Positions 25,935-38,817 of a DNA stretch of 64,000 nt are shown piece by piece. The stretch is from Gleditsia sinensis (taxonomy: Eukaryota > Streptophyta > Magnoliopsida > Fabales > Fabaceae). The notes under the pieces were generated by a model that was given only the letters and a program-made list of their open reading frames with translations, did not search any database and was not told the DNA's origin. The stretch spans positions 67,176,969 to 67,240,968 of the forward strand of contig CM073468.1 of the NCBI GenBank assembly GCA_037074535.1, read 5' to 3'. Positions within the stretch are counted from its first letter, which is position 1; the number at the start of each line of letters is the position of its first letter. The translations under genes and the position numbers were made by a program.

Positions 25935-28900
25935 GCGTACGATCGGAATCACTCAAAATATTTTATAGCCTCATTTAAACAGTTTAAAATAGGTTCACAG
26001 CGTTTTATAATCCGTGCTTTTTGTTTTTTAATATTCCGATGTGGGTACTATGTCTTGAAAATCTTGCCATTTTTAATTGCTTTCGAAATTGAAAGTGTCA
26101 AATTGCTTGACCGTAAAACTAAAATTTAGGATTGAATCGCATATTTATTAAAATTAAAAAGATTCTTGAACGAAGCTGGTTAGTTATTTTTTTCTTTCTC
26201 ATGATATTTTTATTTTTATTTAATGATCAATATTAATTTAAGAAAAAATACCAAGTATTATATAATTTTTGTGTTTTATCTATTGTACATTTTATGTTAA
26301 ATTAGCAATAAAAATGGAGAGGTAGAATTTTTTTAATATTGTAATTATATAATGTTAAGATTAATTTACACATTTTAATTAATCTACTTTTTCAATTTGG
26401 TCAAAATATTTATTCACATCAATAATATATGTGAATAAATTAATTTTTTATAGTTCAAGTGAGCATAATACAAACAAACTCTAAAATATAAACCAAATGA
26501 GCTATGTGTAAAATGGTATTTTGCTGTGAGAATTTATAAATTTATTTGACTAGATTAAAAATATTTAATAAATAAATTTATTTAAATAATTTATAATTTT
26601 TTATTATATATTATTTTAAATAGCGTGTAATTTTTAACTGATAATTTTTATAATTTTTTTATTTTATTATTTTATTTAATTTTTAACACTATTTTATTTA
26701 TAATATTATATTATTTTTATTATGTTTGAATAGCATTCAAATTACATACTCACGATAAATTTATAAATATTATTAATAATGACATAAATAATAAAAATTT
26801 AAAAATATTTATTGAAATAAAAAAATTTACAATAATATTATTAATTTATTATAAAATTTTAAATGATATGTTTATTTTGTATTTTTTAAAATTATAAAAT
26901 GAAATATAATTATTAATAAATAATAATAAAATTTATATAAATATTTTTTTATATAATTTTATATTTATCAGTTAATTTTATCAAACACTTCTAAATTAAT
27001 AAATTAATTTAACAATTTTTAATTTTTAATTATAAATTAATTTTTTTAATTTTTAATTAATTTTTTAACTTTCAATTGACTTATTAACTATTTTTATCAT
27101 ATGTAGTCTGAATTTTATACTATTTATACTATTAAAAAAATTGTGAATTTTTTAAATCCGACGTAAATTATTTGTATTTAATTTACTGAAATGCACATAA
27201 ACTGATTCAAAACCAATTGATCCCAATACTTAAAAAAAAAAAATAGTAAATAACCTTCGCTAATCACTGTCTCCTAGCTGGTTGCTCATGCCTAAACAAT
27301 TTGAGTTTGCTGGTTTTAGCACGAAAGCATGGCCCGTTAACTTAATTTGGTAGGTCACAGATAGCTTGGAATACCATAGAAAAAGTTTCTCGATATTAAA
27401 GATTTTGTATATTTTTATATTTAGATTTCAACTTATTTATTTATATTTTGATAGAAGAAATTTAAACAGAATTAATTTTTTTTTAAAAAAAGTTAAAAGA
27501 TGTGTTATATCTCTATGAATATTTATTTATTGTATTTATATTTTATTATATTAATTATGTTTTTATAATATTGAATTATAATTTTTTATATAATATGTTT
27601 TTTGAATAAGTAGTTAAGAGAAAAGCAGGTAATTAATAAGAAATATTAATAAGAAATGCAGGTAATTAATTAAAGTTGTTAATACTCTTGGGACGTACTT
27701 TTAGATAGAGAGGTTGACAATACAAAGCCACGCTCAATCATTTTCAATTACACCTTGATGTGCCCCTTTCTCAAAGAAATTAAACTGAAAGTGATATATC
27801 AACTCTTTATATCTCCTAAATTCACATATGGGACTGACAGTTTAATTTCTGGGCACACTCGTCATTGTCAAAAAGTTTATAATACTTTTACAATTTTTTT
27901 AAACATAAATTTGGATCTCACTTTTAGTTTTTTTTTTTATCTTTTTACAATCAAAAGTACACTCATTTTTAAAAAAATTAAATAATACATTTAAAATATT
28001 TTTAAATAAATCGAACGTAAATAAATAAAAATAATATCATTTTCTCTTAAAAACTTAATTTTTATAATTAGAATTTAGTATTAAATAAATTTAAATATTT
28101 TATTCAATCAATAATATTATTGGCAACTAGGCATTAGTACAGTATAGCTATTTTATATATTTTCAATCTTTCATTAAAAAAAATTAACTTGAACTCTTTA
28201 TATTTTATAAAATGTAAGTTACAATTTATTTAATTTGGCTCAAAATTAATTTATCTTCTTGTAATTTAAAGTGCGATTTAATTTGGCTCAAAATTAATTT
28301 ATCTTCTTGTAATTTAAAGAAACATAATCATGTATGTTATATTTTAAATATTATATTCTTGAAAAAATTATAAAATATTCATATATTTCTGTTTTTAATT
28401 TTTCTCTCCCATTTCATTCCCCCCTTATCTGTTGGGTAATTTGAAGTATCTTTTGACTCCACTAATTAATACCATTTACCCCCGTTAAGTGCAATTAATT
28501 GAATGTTTAAACCATCCAATTATAACATCATTATATAGTATTTAGCATTTATTACTCATGTTTTTTTTTATAAAAAAAAAAATTTATGGTTAACTGATTT
28601 CTAAAATGTAACTATTGAATACCATTGTATTTCTCTAATCTAATTAAAAGAATAAACTATAAAACTTGATATTCAATTAAAATTTTTTGAACAAATTAAC
28701 AATTTGTCCCTACATTTATATGTCTATTTTAATTTTTTTAAAATGCACAAATTAGTGTTTAAAACAATCAAAAATATAAATCTTGTTGCATGTAAAATAA
28801 TAATATCTAATGGATTTGATGTTTTAAAAACCTAACATGTGTGTTTAAAAAAATTTAATAAATTTATAAAAACATGTAAAGACTATTGTATTTGGTCTGT

Positions 28901-31410
28901 GAAGGTATTTTTAATTCTTATTCTCTAAAATATATTTTCATTTACAAATTTTCATTATTTTAAAAAGATATTTGTTTCATGAATTAAAAATTTGTTCATA
29001 TTTATTTTCAAAATTAATTGACATACACAAATATAAATATCATTTAAATTTTGAATTTAATCTTTTATGATTATAATATTATTATTTTTATAATTATAAT
29101 ATATTCTCCTTTAAATTTATAAAAATGTCATTAGTTATTTTTTAGAAACACTTAATATGTTTTTTAGACTATCTCTATTTTCATTTTTTTTAGAAATTTT
29201 TTTTTAAAAGTATTTTTTTAAACTACACCAATAACAATTTCAGTGATATTTTTATATTTTTGATAAAAATAAAAATAAAAAGCTTATTTATATATTATTT
29301 ATAATTAATTTAATCTATTAATAATTTATCCAAAGGGTTTCTCATAAAAGGCTATCCTAAATTGTAAATTATGTGATTAGCTTTAATTGGTAATAATGAA
29401 ATACACATGGCTTTACCTTGGGAAAGTGTTATCAGAGAAGCAAAAAGTTAAGAACGAAATAAGTACACAGCTTTGGCGAAATAAGCCATTGAACATATGA
29501 TTATACCCTTCACAATCATGTTTTTCTATTTTGACCCTCACGCGGCAATTGGGTATACACTAGCGCCGCTCATTCCGTGCTGTTTGAAGTTTAAACTTCG
29601 CTTCGGAATTACGTTCTAAAGCTTCATCTTTTGGATTTTATACATTGAGGGTTCATAGCCCTAATTTCAAGAAATTCTCATAAATATGTTTTTTATTTTG
29701 GTTATTCGAGCTTAAATTTTAAGATTAACACTTAAAAAAAATATTAAAAATAAAAAAGTTAACTATTGTTTTGGTTTTCGAAAATTATATACTTTTTTTA
29801 ATTTAATAGTTTAAAATTTTTCCCTTTTATTCTTTTTAAAAATTATTTCATCTTTTAAAAAATTGTCATGTTAATTTTATTAACAAAAATTTAATAAATT
29901 TATATTATCTCACATAATAAAAAAACTTACATTATTTAAATGAAGATGTGACTTATATAATTTTTTGGTTTTGTGAGCAAAGCAAATATGCTGAATATTT
30001 GTTAAAAAGATTAATATAATAATATTTTTTTAAAAATAAAATATCTTTTGAACTATTCAAATGAAAAAAAATTAAATTTCGACAGATTAAAATAAAATAA
30101 AAAATTATTTTTAATATTAACAAAAATTCTTTGCGCTCTGATTCTTTCCTCCTTTTACCCGGGCAATAATTTTTTTTCAAATTAATTTGAAAGAATTTTA
30201 TTGTAATAAAAATATATAGATAAAATTAAAATATATTTCATTTTATATTATACCATAATAAAATTTATTATATTTTTAAAAAATATATAAATATAATATA
30301 ACTGCTTGAAAATTTTGCTATATTCAAGAATACTTGAATTTTTAATATTTTAAAAATAATTAAATTAAATTTATTAATTACTTGTAAGAAATTTAATTAA
30401 CATATAAATTTTAAAAAATTATAATTGGAATACTACTTTTACAAATTCTTAATAAACACACTGACTATTATCTTGACAAAAATGAAAACATAATTGTAAA
30501 TAATATATATTTGTTTTTGAATCATATAAAACAATATCATATTCAATTATTGTGAAAATAAAATTATTTTATCTTCATAATAAATTTCTTTTAATGTTAA
30601 CATGGGTGGGTTCCACGTGGCCTCAACAAACCCCCGTGGCCCCAACTCTCCTAAGCTCCCGACTCTTATCACTATTTCTACCAAATCTCAACTGTCTCTC
30701 ACTCTCAAGTTGAGCCTTCAATTATTATTACCTTCTCCCCACTCCAACTCCTCACTCCCACGTCACTCTCTCTTCGGCTCACCTTGGCCCACCTCTTTTC
30801 TAACACCATTTTTCCTACAAAACTCTTTTTTAGTTTTGAATTTTTTTAAAAAATTAATTATATTAATATAGAAAATAATAAATAAGTTGGACAAAGTAAA
30901 ATGATAGTTTCATAATATATTATTCTTAACCCAAGTGACACCTTTTTTTATCATAAAAATTCAATGATTTACTCTCTTCTCCCTATTATCAATACATTTG
31001 GTAAAAAAATAAATACAAAATAATATTTTATATTTTAAATTAAATTTTGATTTACTTGTATTTAAGATATTTGGTTTTACCAAGATAGCAAAAGCATAGA
31101 CTGGTACAATTTTAGGTGATATGATAATATATAATATCATTTAAAAATTATAAAGATATTGAAGTTTTGGTTTTATTAAATTTTATAAAATATTAATTGT
31201 ATTATTTTATGACAATTCTAATTCTTATTTTAAATATGAAAATTTTGAGTATCATAATATATTATATATACCTTAATATTTTATATTATAATATTTAAAA
31301 TACCAAAATAAATAAGACACTGATATACCAAATAAAAAACTTCAAATTACATAATTTTTTTGTTTGGTGGATCGTAATTACATGTTTGTTTTGTTTTGTT
31401 TTTTACTTTT
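25935..31410. other. AT-rich intergenic, no gene seen
   Basis: Dominated by A/T. Two patches have more balanced composition: 29390-29660 (containing GCGCCGCTC and an AAGTTTAAACTT palindrome) and 30602-30800 (C-rich, with a CCACGTGG G-box at about 30615 and CACGTC at 30760). Neither has a convincing protein. The second lies about 0.6-0.8 kb before the inferred PATL6 start site and could be part of its promoter. Confidence 0.5.
28231..28319. repeat. short tandem duplication, 48-bp period
   Basis: TAATTTGGCTCAAAATTAAT and the following 21 bases occur identically at 28231-28271 and 28279-28319, separated by a few bases. The perfect identity over 41 bp points to a recent local duplication. Confidence 0.92.
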
Positions 31411-31417
31411 TATAAAT
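31411..31417 (+). promoter_or_regulatory. candidate TATA box of PATL6
   Basis: TATAAAT at the edge of an A/T-rich region, just before the composition switches to the pyrimidine-rich, more balanced leader at about 31435. It predicts transcription starting near 31440-31450. Confidence 0.55.
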
Positions 31418-31506
31418 TGATATTTTTACCATGATCTCGGACGGAACTCGGCTGACACAGCTCAGCTATTTAGGCTCGGCGTCTCAAGCAATCCAAATTC
31501 GCTCCA

Positions 31507-31512
31507 ATGTAG
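31507..31512 (+). promoter_or_regulatory. minimal uORF (AUG-UAG) in the inferred PATL6 leader
   Basis: ATG is directly followed by TAG. If transcription starts near 31440, this is the only AUG in the roughly 470-nt leader before the PATL6 start at 31915: I scanned 31441-31914 and found no other ATG on the plus strand. Start-stop elements are known to stall ribosomes in some plant leaders (the AUGUAA of the boron transporter NIP5;1); whether AUGUAG does so here is inference. Confidence 0.55.
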
Positions 31513-31914
31513 CGCGTGCTCTCACTCTGTCCCCCGAGCCTTGTCCCTCCCCATTCAAATTCGCTCCCTGCTTGCTCCACCTTCCTCAGAAGCAAGAAAG
31601 AAGCCGCTTTCACGAACTTCAAACTAAAATCGCGGCTCAAAATTCTTCTTCTTTTCCTTTGTCTTTTTCTAGCCTCCCCGTCCCTCTATTTCTTGGCTCT
31701 GTTCCCCTTCTTTCTTTGTTTGTTTCTTCTATACCAATAGCTTTTCCTTTCTCTACTCCCCTATTCACACTAGAGAGAAAAGCTTCGTGCTTTCTTACGG
31801 AATCAAAATCCCACTTTCTTCTGAGCGATAAGGAGATTCAGAAACGCTTAAACCCCCACTGCATTTTGCATTTCTCTCACGGATTCCACCTGGGTCTCCT
31901 TCGAAACCCCATTA

Positions 31915-33839
31915 ATGGATTCCTCATCTCCCATGTCCATCCAGAAAACACCGTTCCAAGACATTCCAGAAGCTTCCCCAAAGCCTTACAAGAAAAGCTT
32001 CGTCACCTCTTTAATGGAGGCTGCCACCCACCGTACCTCCTCATTCAAAGAAGATAGCTACTTCGTTTCCCACTTGAAGTCTTCTGAAAAGAAAGCGCTT
32101 CAAGAGCTCAAGGACAAGCTCATGGCCTCTGAGGCCTCTGATGCGTCCATGTGGGGTATTCATTTGCTGGGTGGTGATGACAAAGCTGATGTCATACTCT
32201 TGAAGTTTCTCAGAGCTAGAGACTTCAGGGTTGGGGATTCGCTTAACATGCTTCTGAAGTGCTTGGCTTGGAGGAAAGAGTTCGGAGCAGAGAGCATCGT
32301 TGAGGAAGACTTGGGGTTCAAAGAGCTTGAAGGGGTTATAGCTTATATGCAGGGGTATGACAAAGAGGGTCACCCTGTTTGCTACAATGCCTATGGGGTT
32401 TTCAGAGACAAAGAAATGTATGAGAGGATTTTTGGGGACGAAGAGAAGCTGAAGAAGTTCTTGAGATGGAGAGTTCAAGTTCTTGAAAGAGGAATCAAGC
32501 TTCTTCATTTCAAACCTGGTGGGGTAAATTCACTCATTCAGGTCACAGACCTCAAAGACATGCCCAAGAGGGAGCTCAGGGTAGCTTCAAATCAGATCCT
32601 CTCTCTCTTCCAAGACAATTATCCGGAAATGGTGGCTCGTAAGGTACCTTTTTTTCCTTCAAATTTTATTGTTTTCTTCGAAAAAGGTGCCCAGATTGTT
32701 TGCTTGTTCTTAATCTTATCTTTCACTCAATTTCCTTTTCCCCTTTGTTTTCTTTTCGGGTTTCAGATTTTTATCAATGTCCCTTGGTACTTCAGCATGT
32801 TATATTCGATGTTCAGTCCCTTTTTGACCCAAAGAACCAAGAGCAAATTTGTGATCTCGAAGGAAGGAAATGCTGCAGAGACACTCTATAAGTGAGATTA
32901 GAGCTTCCCTTTGGTTTATTTTTTTCTTCTGAATAGCATGCTGTGTACAGATGAACTTATTTTAGAATGATCTCATTTTGATTCTTCCTAATGTTTTAAA
33001 ACAATCAATAGTTGAGTTTCCTTATGCGCTTTCTATTTTTGTTTTGTATTTTGTTCTTTAGTTTGCAATTCAAGTTGCCTTCTTACCCCTGCATCTTCCA
33101 TTTGTGTTTATCTAACTCTACTATAAATAAGATTCCCACATGACCACTTGCCATTATATTCTCTTTTGGGTTAGTTTTCTGAGCTGGTTTATGTTCTTTT
33201 GTTCAGATTTATAAGACCCGAGGATATTCCTGTCCAGTATGGAGGACTGAGTAAACCCAGTGATTTGCAGAATGGTCCCCCTAAACCTGCTTCTGAGTTC
33301 ACAGTCAAAGGAGGAGAGAAAGTGAACATCCAAATAGAAGGAATTGAGGTGATAATTTTGAAATGCTTCTTTGAAATTCAAATATTAAAAAAAAAAAAGA
33401 GCTCCTTTCCACATAAATGAAATACCACCCAACGCTGCAGCCAAACATTTGTATCATGTCTGAACATTCAAATATGTCCGCAACGTGTTCAGGACACATT
33501 TTAAATCATACTTAAATATTGTGTCAGTGTTGGTCTTCCTAAAATTCAGTTGTTAAGTACTTGCTTTTTTGTGATTAGGCTGGTGCAACAATCACTTGGG
33601 ACATTGTGGTGGGAGGTTGGGATTTGGAATACAGTGCAGAGTTTGTCCCAAATGCAGAAGGGAGCTACATTATAGCAGTTGAGAAGCCAAGGAAGATTGC
33701 TGCCTCTGAAGAAGCAATCCACAACTCATTCACAACAAAAGAAGCAGGAAAAATGGTGCTTGCTGTGGATAACATTGCTTCTAGGAGAAAAAAAGTTGCT
33801 GCATATCGCTACATTGTCCGCAAATGCAGCAACGTCTGA
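31915..33839 (+). CDS. patellin-6-like protein (Sec14 CRAL-TRIO + GOLD)
   Basis: Four exons: 31915-32643, 32767-32891, 33207-33348 and 33579-33839, with GT..AG introns and clean phase, give 418 residues, normal for patellin-6. The N-terminus is short and lacks the long acidic region of patellins 1-3. The CRAL-TRIO N domain is about residues 60-125 (DKADVILLKFLRARDFRV). The Sec14 lipid-binding domain is about 140-300 (GYDKEGHPVCYNAYG, PGGVNSLIQVTDLKD, FQDNYPEMVARK, then FINVPWYF). The GOLD domain is about 310-418 (ITWDIVVGGWDLEYSAEF, ending AAYRYIVRK). Family role: phosphoinositide-binding membrane-trafficking proteins of the cell plate and plasma membrane; patellin-6 acts in embryo and root patterning and auxin transporter positioning. 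The leader is long and pyrimidine-rich with a start-stop uORF. No defects. Confidence 0.96.
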
Positions 33840-35741
33840 GATATTACAGTAGTCCATCAGAAGCCTCAAATAGTTATAAGTAATAGTTAATTGAATTGAA
33901 TTTAATGCTTTGCTTGTGATGTTTCTTACAATTTTTGGAGGGTTTTAATTGTGCTTCTGAACTTAATGATAAAACCTTTTCAGTACTTGGTAGTTGGTAG
34001 CGTAGTACTGGTATAATGTAAAAGATAAGAAAATGGGATTGGTTTGTACTTTGTATTAGTATTAGTATATTTCTTGGTATAGAAGAAAAGCAATTAGCCT
34101 CGCTCCAAACAACACCACGTTACTGTTTTTTACTGTGTTTGTCAGTGTTTGTCAGTGTCATGTCTTGTAAGCAAAGTGACGTAGCTTTGCCCTTTGGGAC
34201 AAGCGGGGTTTTAAAACACAAACCAGTTGGTTCCAGGAAAGATAAAAAAGACACAGGTAATTAACAAATAGATATGTAAATATATTGAGAGTTTCGTATA
34301 ATTTTTTATTTATTATTATTGTTTAACTTATAATATATAATAAATTTTTTTAAAAATTATTATTTTTGTTTTGACCCGAATATTATTATGAATTTTAAAA
34401 ATTATTTATTATCGATTGATTAAATTATTTTTTATATTAATTATATTTTTTAATGTTATTTATTTTTTTATATATCTTTTTGTGAATTACTTGATGTATT
34501 TAATTTTTATAAATTTAGTTTATTTTAAAATCTTTTTATATTTTAAAAATTGAGATGAAAAGTTTATGAAATTTAGATAGCTAATTATGGAAATATACAT
34601 GTTTATTTTTGTATATGGTTTTAATATATATTTAAAAGATTTAAACTGCACATTTTTTTGAACTAAATAAATGTAAAATTTTTATAAAAAAATTATAAAC
34701 ACAATAATATATGTATAAATGAACAAAATAATATTATAAACTTTGAAATTAATTTTTTTTAAAAATTAAATAGGTTAGCTTACATTTACTCCTTGAGCTT
34801 GATTTTAATTAAGTTTAATTTTGGGTAACAGCTTGTTTCCATCTACCACTATGAACTCCTTTGAAGTGAGTATGCAAAAATGAGTTAATTTGGATTGGCT
34901 CATTATGTTTATACATATTTAACTTAGTATTTTAATTATTAGAATAAAAATAAGGGAAAATCAAACATCTCTTTTGAAAAGAGAAATTGCAGTTAGAATT
35001 GGTTGTAAATGTCAAATCAGAGGAGGATGGCATTGTGTAAGGTGGAATTTATATTTGATGATTGAGAATAGTTGTTGAAAGACATCGGTTACAGAGATTT
35101 GTTTCAGTCAGAAGAAAGTGTTGGAGAATTGGTAAGAAAAGGAAAATAGAGACATGACAGTGTAAGGAAGAAATAAGATTTTCTTTATTCAGATTTTTAG
35201 TTTATTGTAGTGACCAGAAACTCTTTAAATTTTAAATTAAAATAATCATTTAATTTATCCTCATTAAATAAAATAATTTTATTAATAATATAATAAATAT
35301 TATTTATTTAAATTATTAATTTTTTAAATAGATATGCAGTAGTATATGATAAATTGTTTGTGAAATTTTGTTGTCCATCTATAATGTTTTTTTTTAAAAT
35401 TTAAATTTTAAAAACGTTATTTTCGAAATAATTATAATTCTTGTGTTGAAAGGCTCCGAGGAGAGAGAAGGGGGTTTGGTTTTGGTTTGGATGGATTTGG
35501 TTTGATTGGCTGATTCATGGACCATGCAGATGCAGGTCCAGAAGACTTCACGGGCGGTAACGTGTCGACGCGGCTAAATATTGAAGAGTGGAGCCTCTTT
35601 TGCCGTAGGTTTTTGATTGTGATGTCTCCAACCTTCTCTCTAACCTAAATTGAGCTTCATTTTTCTTTTTATATTTTTCTTTTACTGGGATAATACTATT
35701 ATACTATTGTTTGGTTTTTATTTGATTTGGTCAAACTTGGG

Positions 35742-36140
35742 AGTGTTTTGTTTAGCAAGGTATTGGAGAAAAAACAAATTTTTTTTTATTTTATTTAGTT
35801 TGAGAAGAGAGAAAAGAAGAAAGAAAAAATAAATATTATATTTTTTAAATTTTATTTTTAACTAATTTCTAACTTATTTTTTCTATTTTTTTATTAAAAA
35901 AATTTAAATTTTTTTTTTATTATTATCTTTTTTATTATTTAGATATTAAGATAATTAACTGAAATTTTTTTTAACACTTTCTCTTCACTATTTTTCCATT
36001 TTTGGAGGGAAAATTTTTTTAAGGAGAGGATCTCTATTTTTTCTTCATTTCTTTCCAAATTATTCAATCAAATAAGTTAACTTTAGAAAATTTTCTCTTC
36101 TTCCTTCTCTTTTCCTCCAAATTCCTCCAACCAAACACTA
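35742..36140. mobile_element. candidate MITE, about 399 bp
   Basis: The left end AGTGTTTTGTTTAGCAAGGT and the complemented right end TAGTGTTTGGTTGGAGGAAT align as imperfect terminal inverted repeats. Both continue into GG-A-TTTGGAG-AAAA-like sequence, so similarity runs about 30 bp inward. No clear target duplication was found, so the superfamily is open. Confidence 0.6.
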
Positions 36141-37379
36141 GGTTAGGCTCATTTCCATTTATATTTTTATATTCAAATTTGAGTTAACTCTATTTAGATT
36201 GATTTTTTTTTTCAAAAAACTACACTTACAAAATAATAGACATTTTTAAATATTAGTTTGATATACATAGTATTTTTTGCTGTAAAAATTATATTTTTAG
36301 ACTATATCAGACTTAAATCCATTTCAATAATAAACTTCAAACTCAATCTAGATTTAATTTAGACCCAAAAAGAAATTTTAAATTCAATTTATACTTTAAT
36401 TTTAAAATTTATATCTATTTTTCGACTCAAACTTGATGGGGTGGTGTGAATTAGAATTATCCAACCTATGGTTAAGTTTAATTTTTGTCATAACCAATGA
36501 ATAACAATTATTATAAATTTATAATTAGATCATTAATTTTTTATTTATCAATTTGAGTATTGTTTTTCAAAAAATAATGCGCAGTTGAATTATTCAATCC
36601 ATAAACCTAACGAAAAAATTGAAATTATTTTCTAGAAAAATTTGCTAAAATTTTAAACTCAATGAAAAAAAGTAAAATTAAGCTTCATCATAATCATCTT
36701 TATGATATAAATTTCAGGTTAATTTTTTTTTAATTTTTTAAGACTCTGAAATAATATAATTCAAATTTTTTAAATAATTTAAATATTAATTTTTTTAATA
36801 TTTAATAGTAGTTTAACATTCTTTCTGGCAACATTTATAATGGAGACATTTTCACAACGTGGCCTATGAGTAGAAACCAGGTACCCAGATCAGAGAACAG
36901 TACCACTTGTTTCGAAAAAATAGAAGAAGGTGTACGATTTCACAGGGTCAAAAAATCAGCAGCAGATTGGGTTAAAATGCAAGCTTTCTACATTGGGATT
37001 TTTTTTATTAACGAGGGGGGTGATGGAAGCTTCGCTATTTAAAGGGTTATATTGAAATTTAAGTTTCACGCTAAGAAAAATGGTACAAAATATTGTCAAT
37101 CCTTAATGAATTTCTGTACCTTTTGTTGCAAAATTAGGAGGCACGGTGTTTGCTTCGTTCAATTTTGTACTGTCACTACGAAGTAGCTTCCAATTTAATA
37201 AGCATCTTCTACTTATTAAATTAAAAACAAACGTACTGTGTCAGGCGGAGCAGCAACTTTAAGGGGAAACAAAGCTTAGGCCCAGAGCAGTACTCCTCAA
37301 AATTTCAGACTTGCAGTCCATGTTTTTAGCTTAGATCGCACATGTCAAATATTTATATTATAACACTTTAAATTATACA

Positions 37380-37383
<4 letters not shown>

Positions 37384-37416
<33 letters not shown>
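37384..37416. repeat. (TA)16 microsatellite
   Basis: A short uninterrupted TA dinucleotide run in intergenic DNA. Confidence 0.9.
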
Positions 37417-37420
<4 letters not shown>

Positions 37421-38331
37421 CATAGTATGTGTATTTATGTCGTATTTCATGTGTGAACTTACCTGCTTGATGTTTTGGTTTAGATGGAGGTACTCGAGGC
37501 TTCTTAAAGAAGAATGGCACCCTTGTCATTGTAATTACATACCCCCTATGTTAACGTTTGGAGCAATACTTCATGTTTTTATGTTTTTTTGTAATTTTGA
37601 ACGAGTAAAATATTTTTATTTATATATAAAATTAGTAAATTAAATAAATAAATCTTACAACTTTTAAAGATATAAGATATAAAATAATTAATATTATTTT
37701 TTTAAAAAATTTTATTATTTTTTTATTCGTTGCAAACACAATATTATAAATATGATTTTTTTTTATTTATATTTGAGTTTTAAGTTATAAATTTAAATTC
37801 AATGCTATAGATTTTAATTTAAAAAATGTAAATTTTGCAATCTATTAATATATTCTAAAGAAAGAGGAGAAAAATTTTTTAATGGAAGAAAAAAAAATTA
37901 TTCTAATAAGACGAAAAATCTTTTTTAACAAAAAAAATAATTTAAAAAAAAGAAAAAAGAAAAGAAAAGAAGAGTTGCCATGACATTTCTTCTCTCACGG
38001 CGCAGGGGAGAAGAGCTTCGTGTTTAGATGTTATTTTAGCAAAATTTTGAGTAACGAGTTTGCTTCGCAGGCTTACACCATTGGGCTCACAAGGAGGTGA
38101 GAGAGACATGATGATTAAAAGGTTGACAAATAGTCGTAGACTCGTTATAGATATTATTGACAAAAATTTGAAAAGAGACGTTGGTCTAATAAAATTAATA
38201 ATTTTTTCTAAATGTCATTATAAAAAATTTAAATTTAAAATTTTTAGTATGTGATAAAATTTTTTATTTTTAAAAATTATATTTTTTAAAAAAAATATTT
38301 TATGAGAATAATAATTACTAAAAATATATAA

Positions 38332-38817
38332 AATATGTTTGATTGAGTTTAAATATTTATATGTAAATTTTTTATTACTATATTTAGTTATAATAAATTT
38401 ATTTTGAGAATTGTAGTATTTTTTTAAAAATATTTTTACTTATGTTAAGATATAAGAAAAAAAAAGTGAGTGTAGAAATAATAAAAAATAATAATAAAAA
38501 AAAATTATAAAAAAAAAATAAAAGAAAGAAAGATGAAAAAGAAAGTACGAAAAAGATAAATAAAAGAGAGAGAGAATGAGAAAGATGAGTAAAAAAAAAA
38601 AGAGAAAGTGATAAAATAAAAGATTTTTTTTTATATTTAAAAAATATTTTTATAACATGAGAAACTTAAATTTTTATTCTCCTACATGAAATTTTTTTTT
38701 GTGATTAAAAATTATTTTTTAAGAATTCTATTTTAAATTTAAAAATTAAATATGATAATTTAATTTTTTAAAATTTAATTTTTTAAAAATTTAAAAAAAT
38801 TATTCTCATCAAACACC
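38332..38817. mobile_element. AT-rich MITE-like element, copy B
   Basis: Begins ATGTTTGATTGAGTTTAAAT and ends with the inverse ATTCTCATCAAACACC. The interior has A/AAT-rich repeats and an A/G core (AGAGAGAGAATGAGAAAGAT near 38569) in the same order and orientation as copy A at 24868-25243. Confidence 0.5.

Noticed and set aside
29390..29660. Balanced-composition patch considered as an RNA gene
   Set aside because: No tRNA, snoRNA box C/D pair or stable fold could be supported by eye. Only a short AAGTTTAAACTT palindrome is present.
31431..32057. Long open frame overlapping the PATL6 start in another frame
   Set aside because: It begins at or before the probable transcription start, is Ser/Pro/Leu-rich as expected for a pyrimidine-rich leader read in frame, and overlaps a well-supported gene.
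32041..32508. 155-codon frame antisense to PATL6 exon 1
   Set aside because: A shadow of a strongly conserved coding exon.
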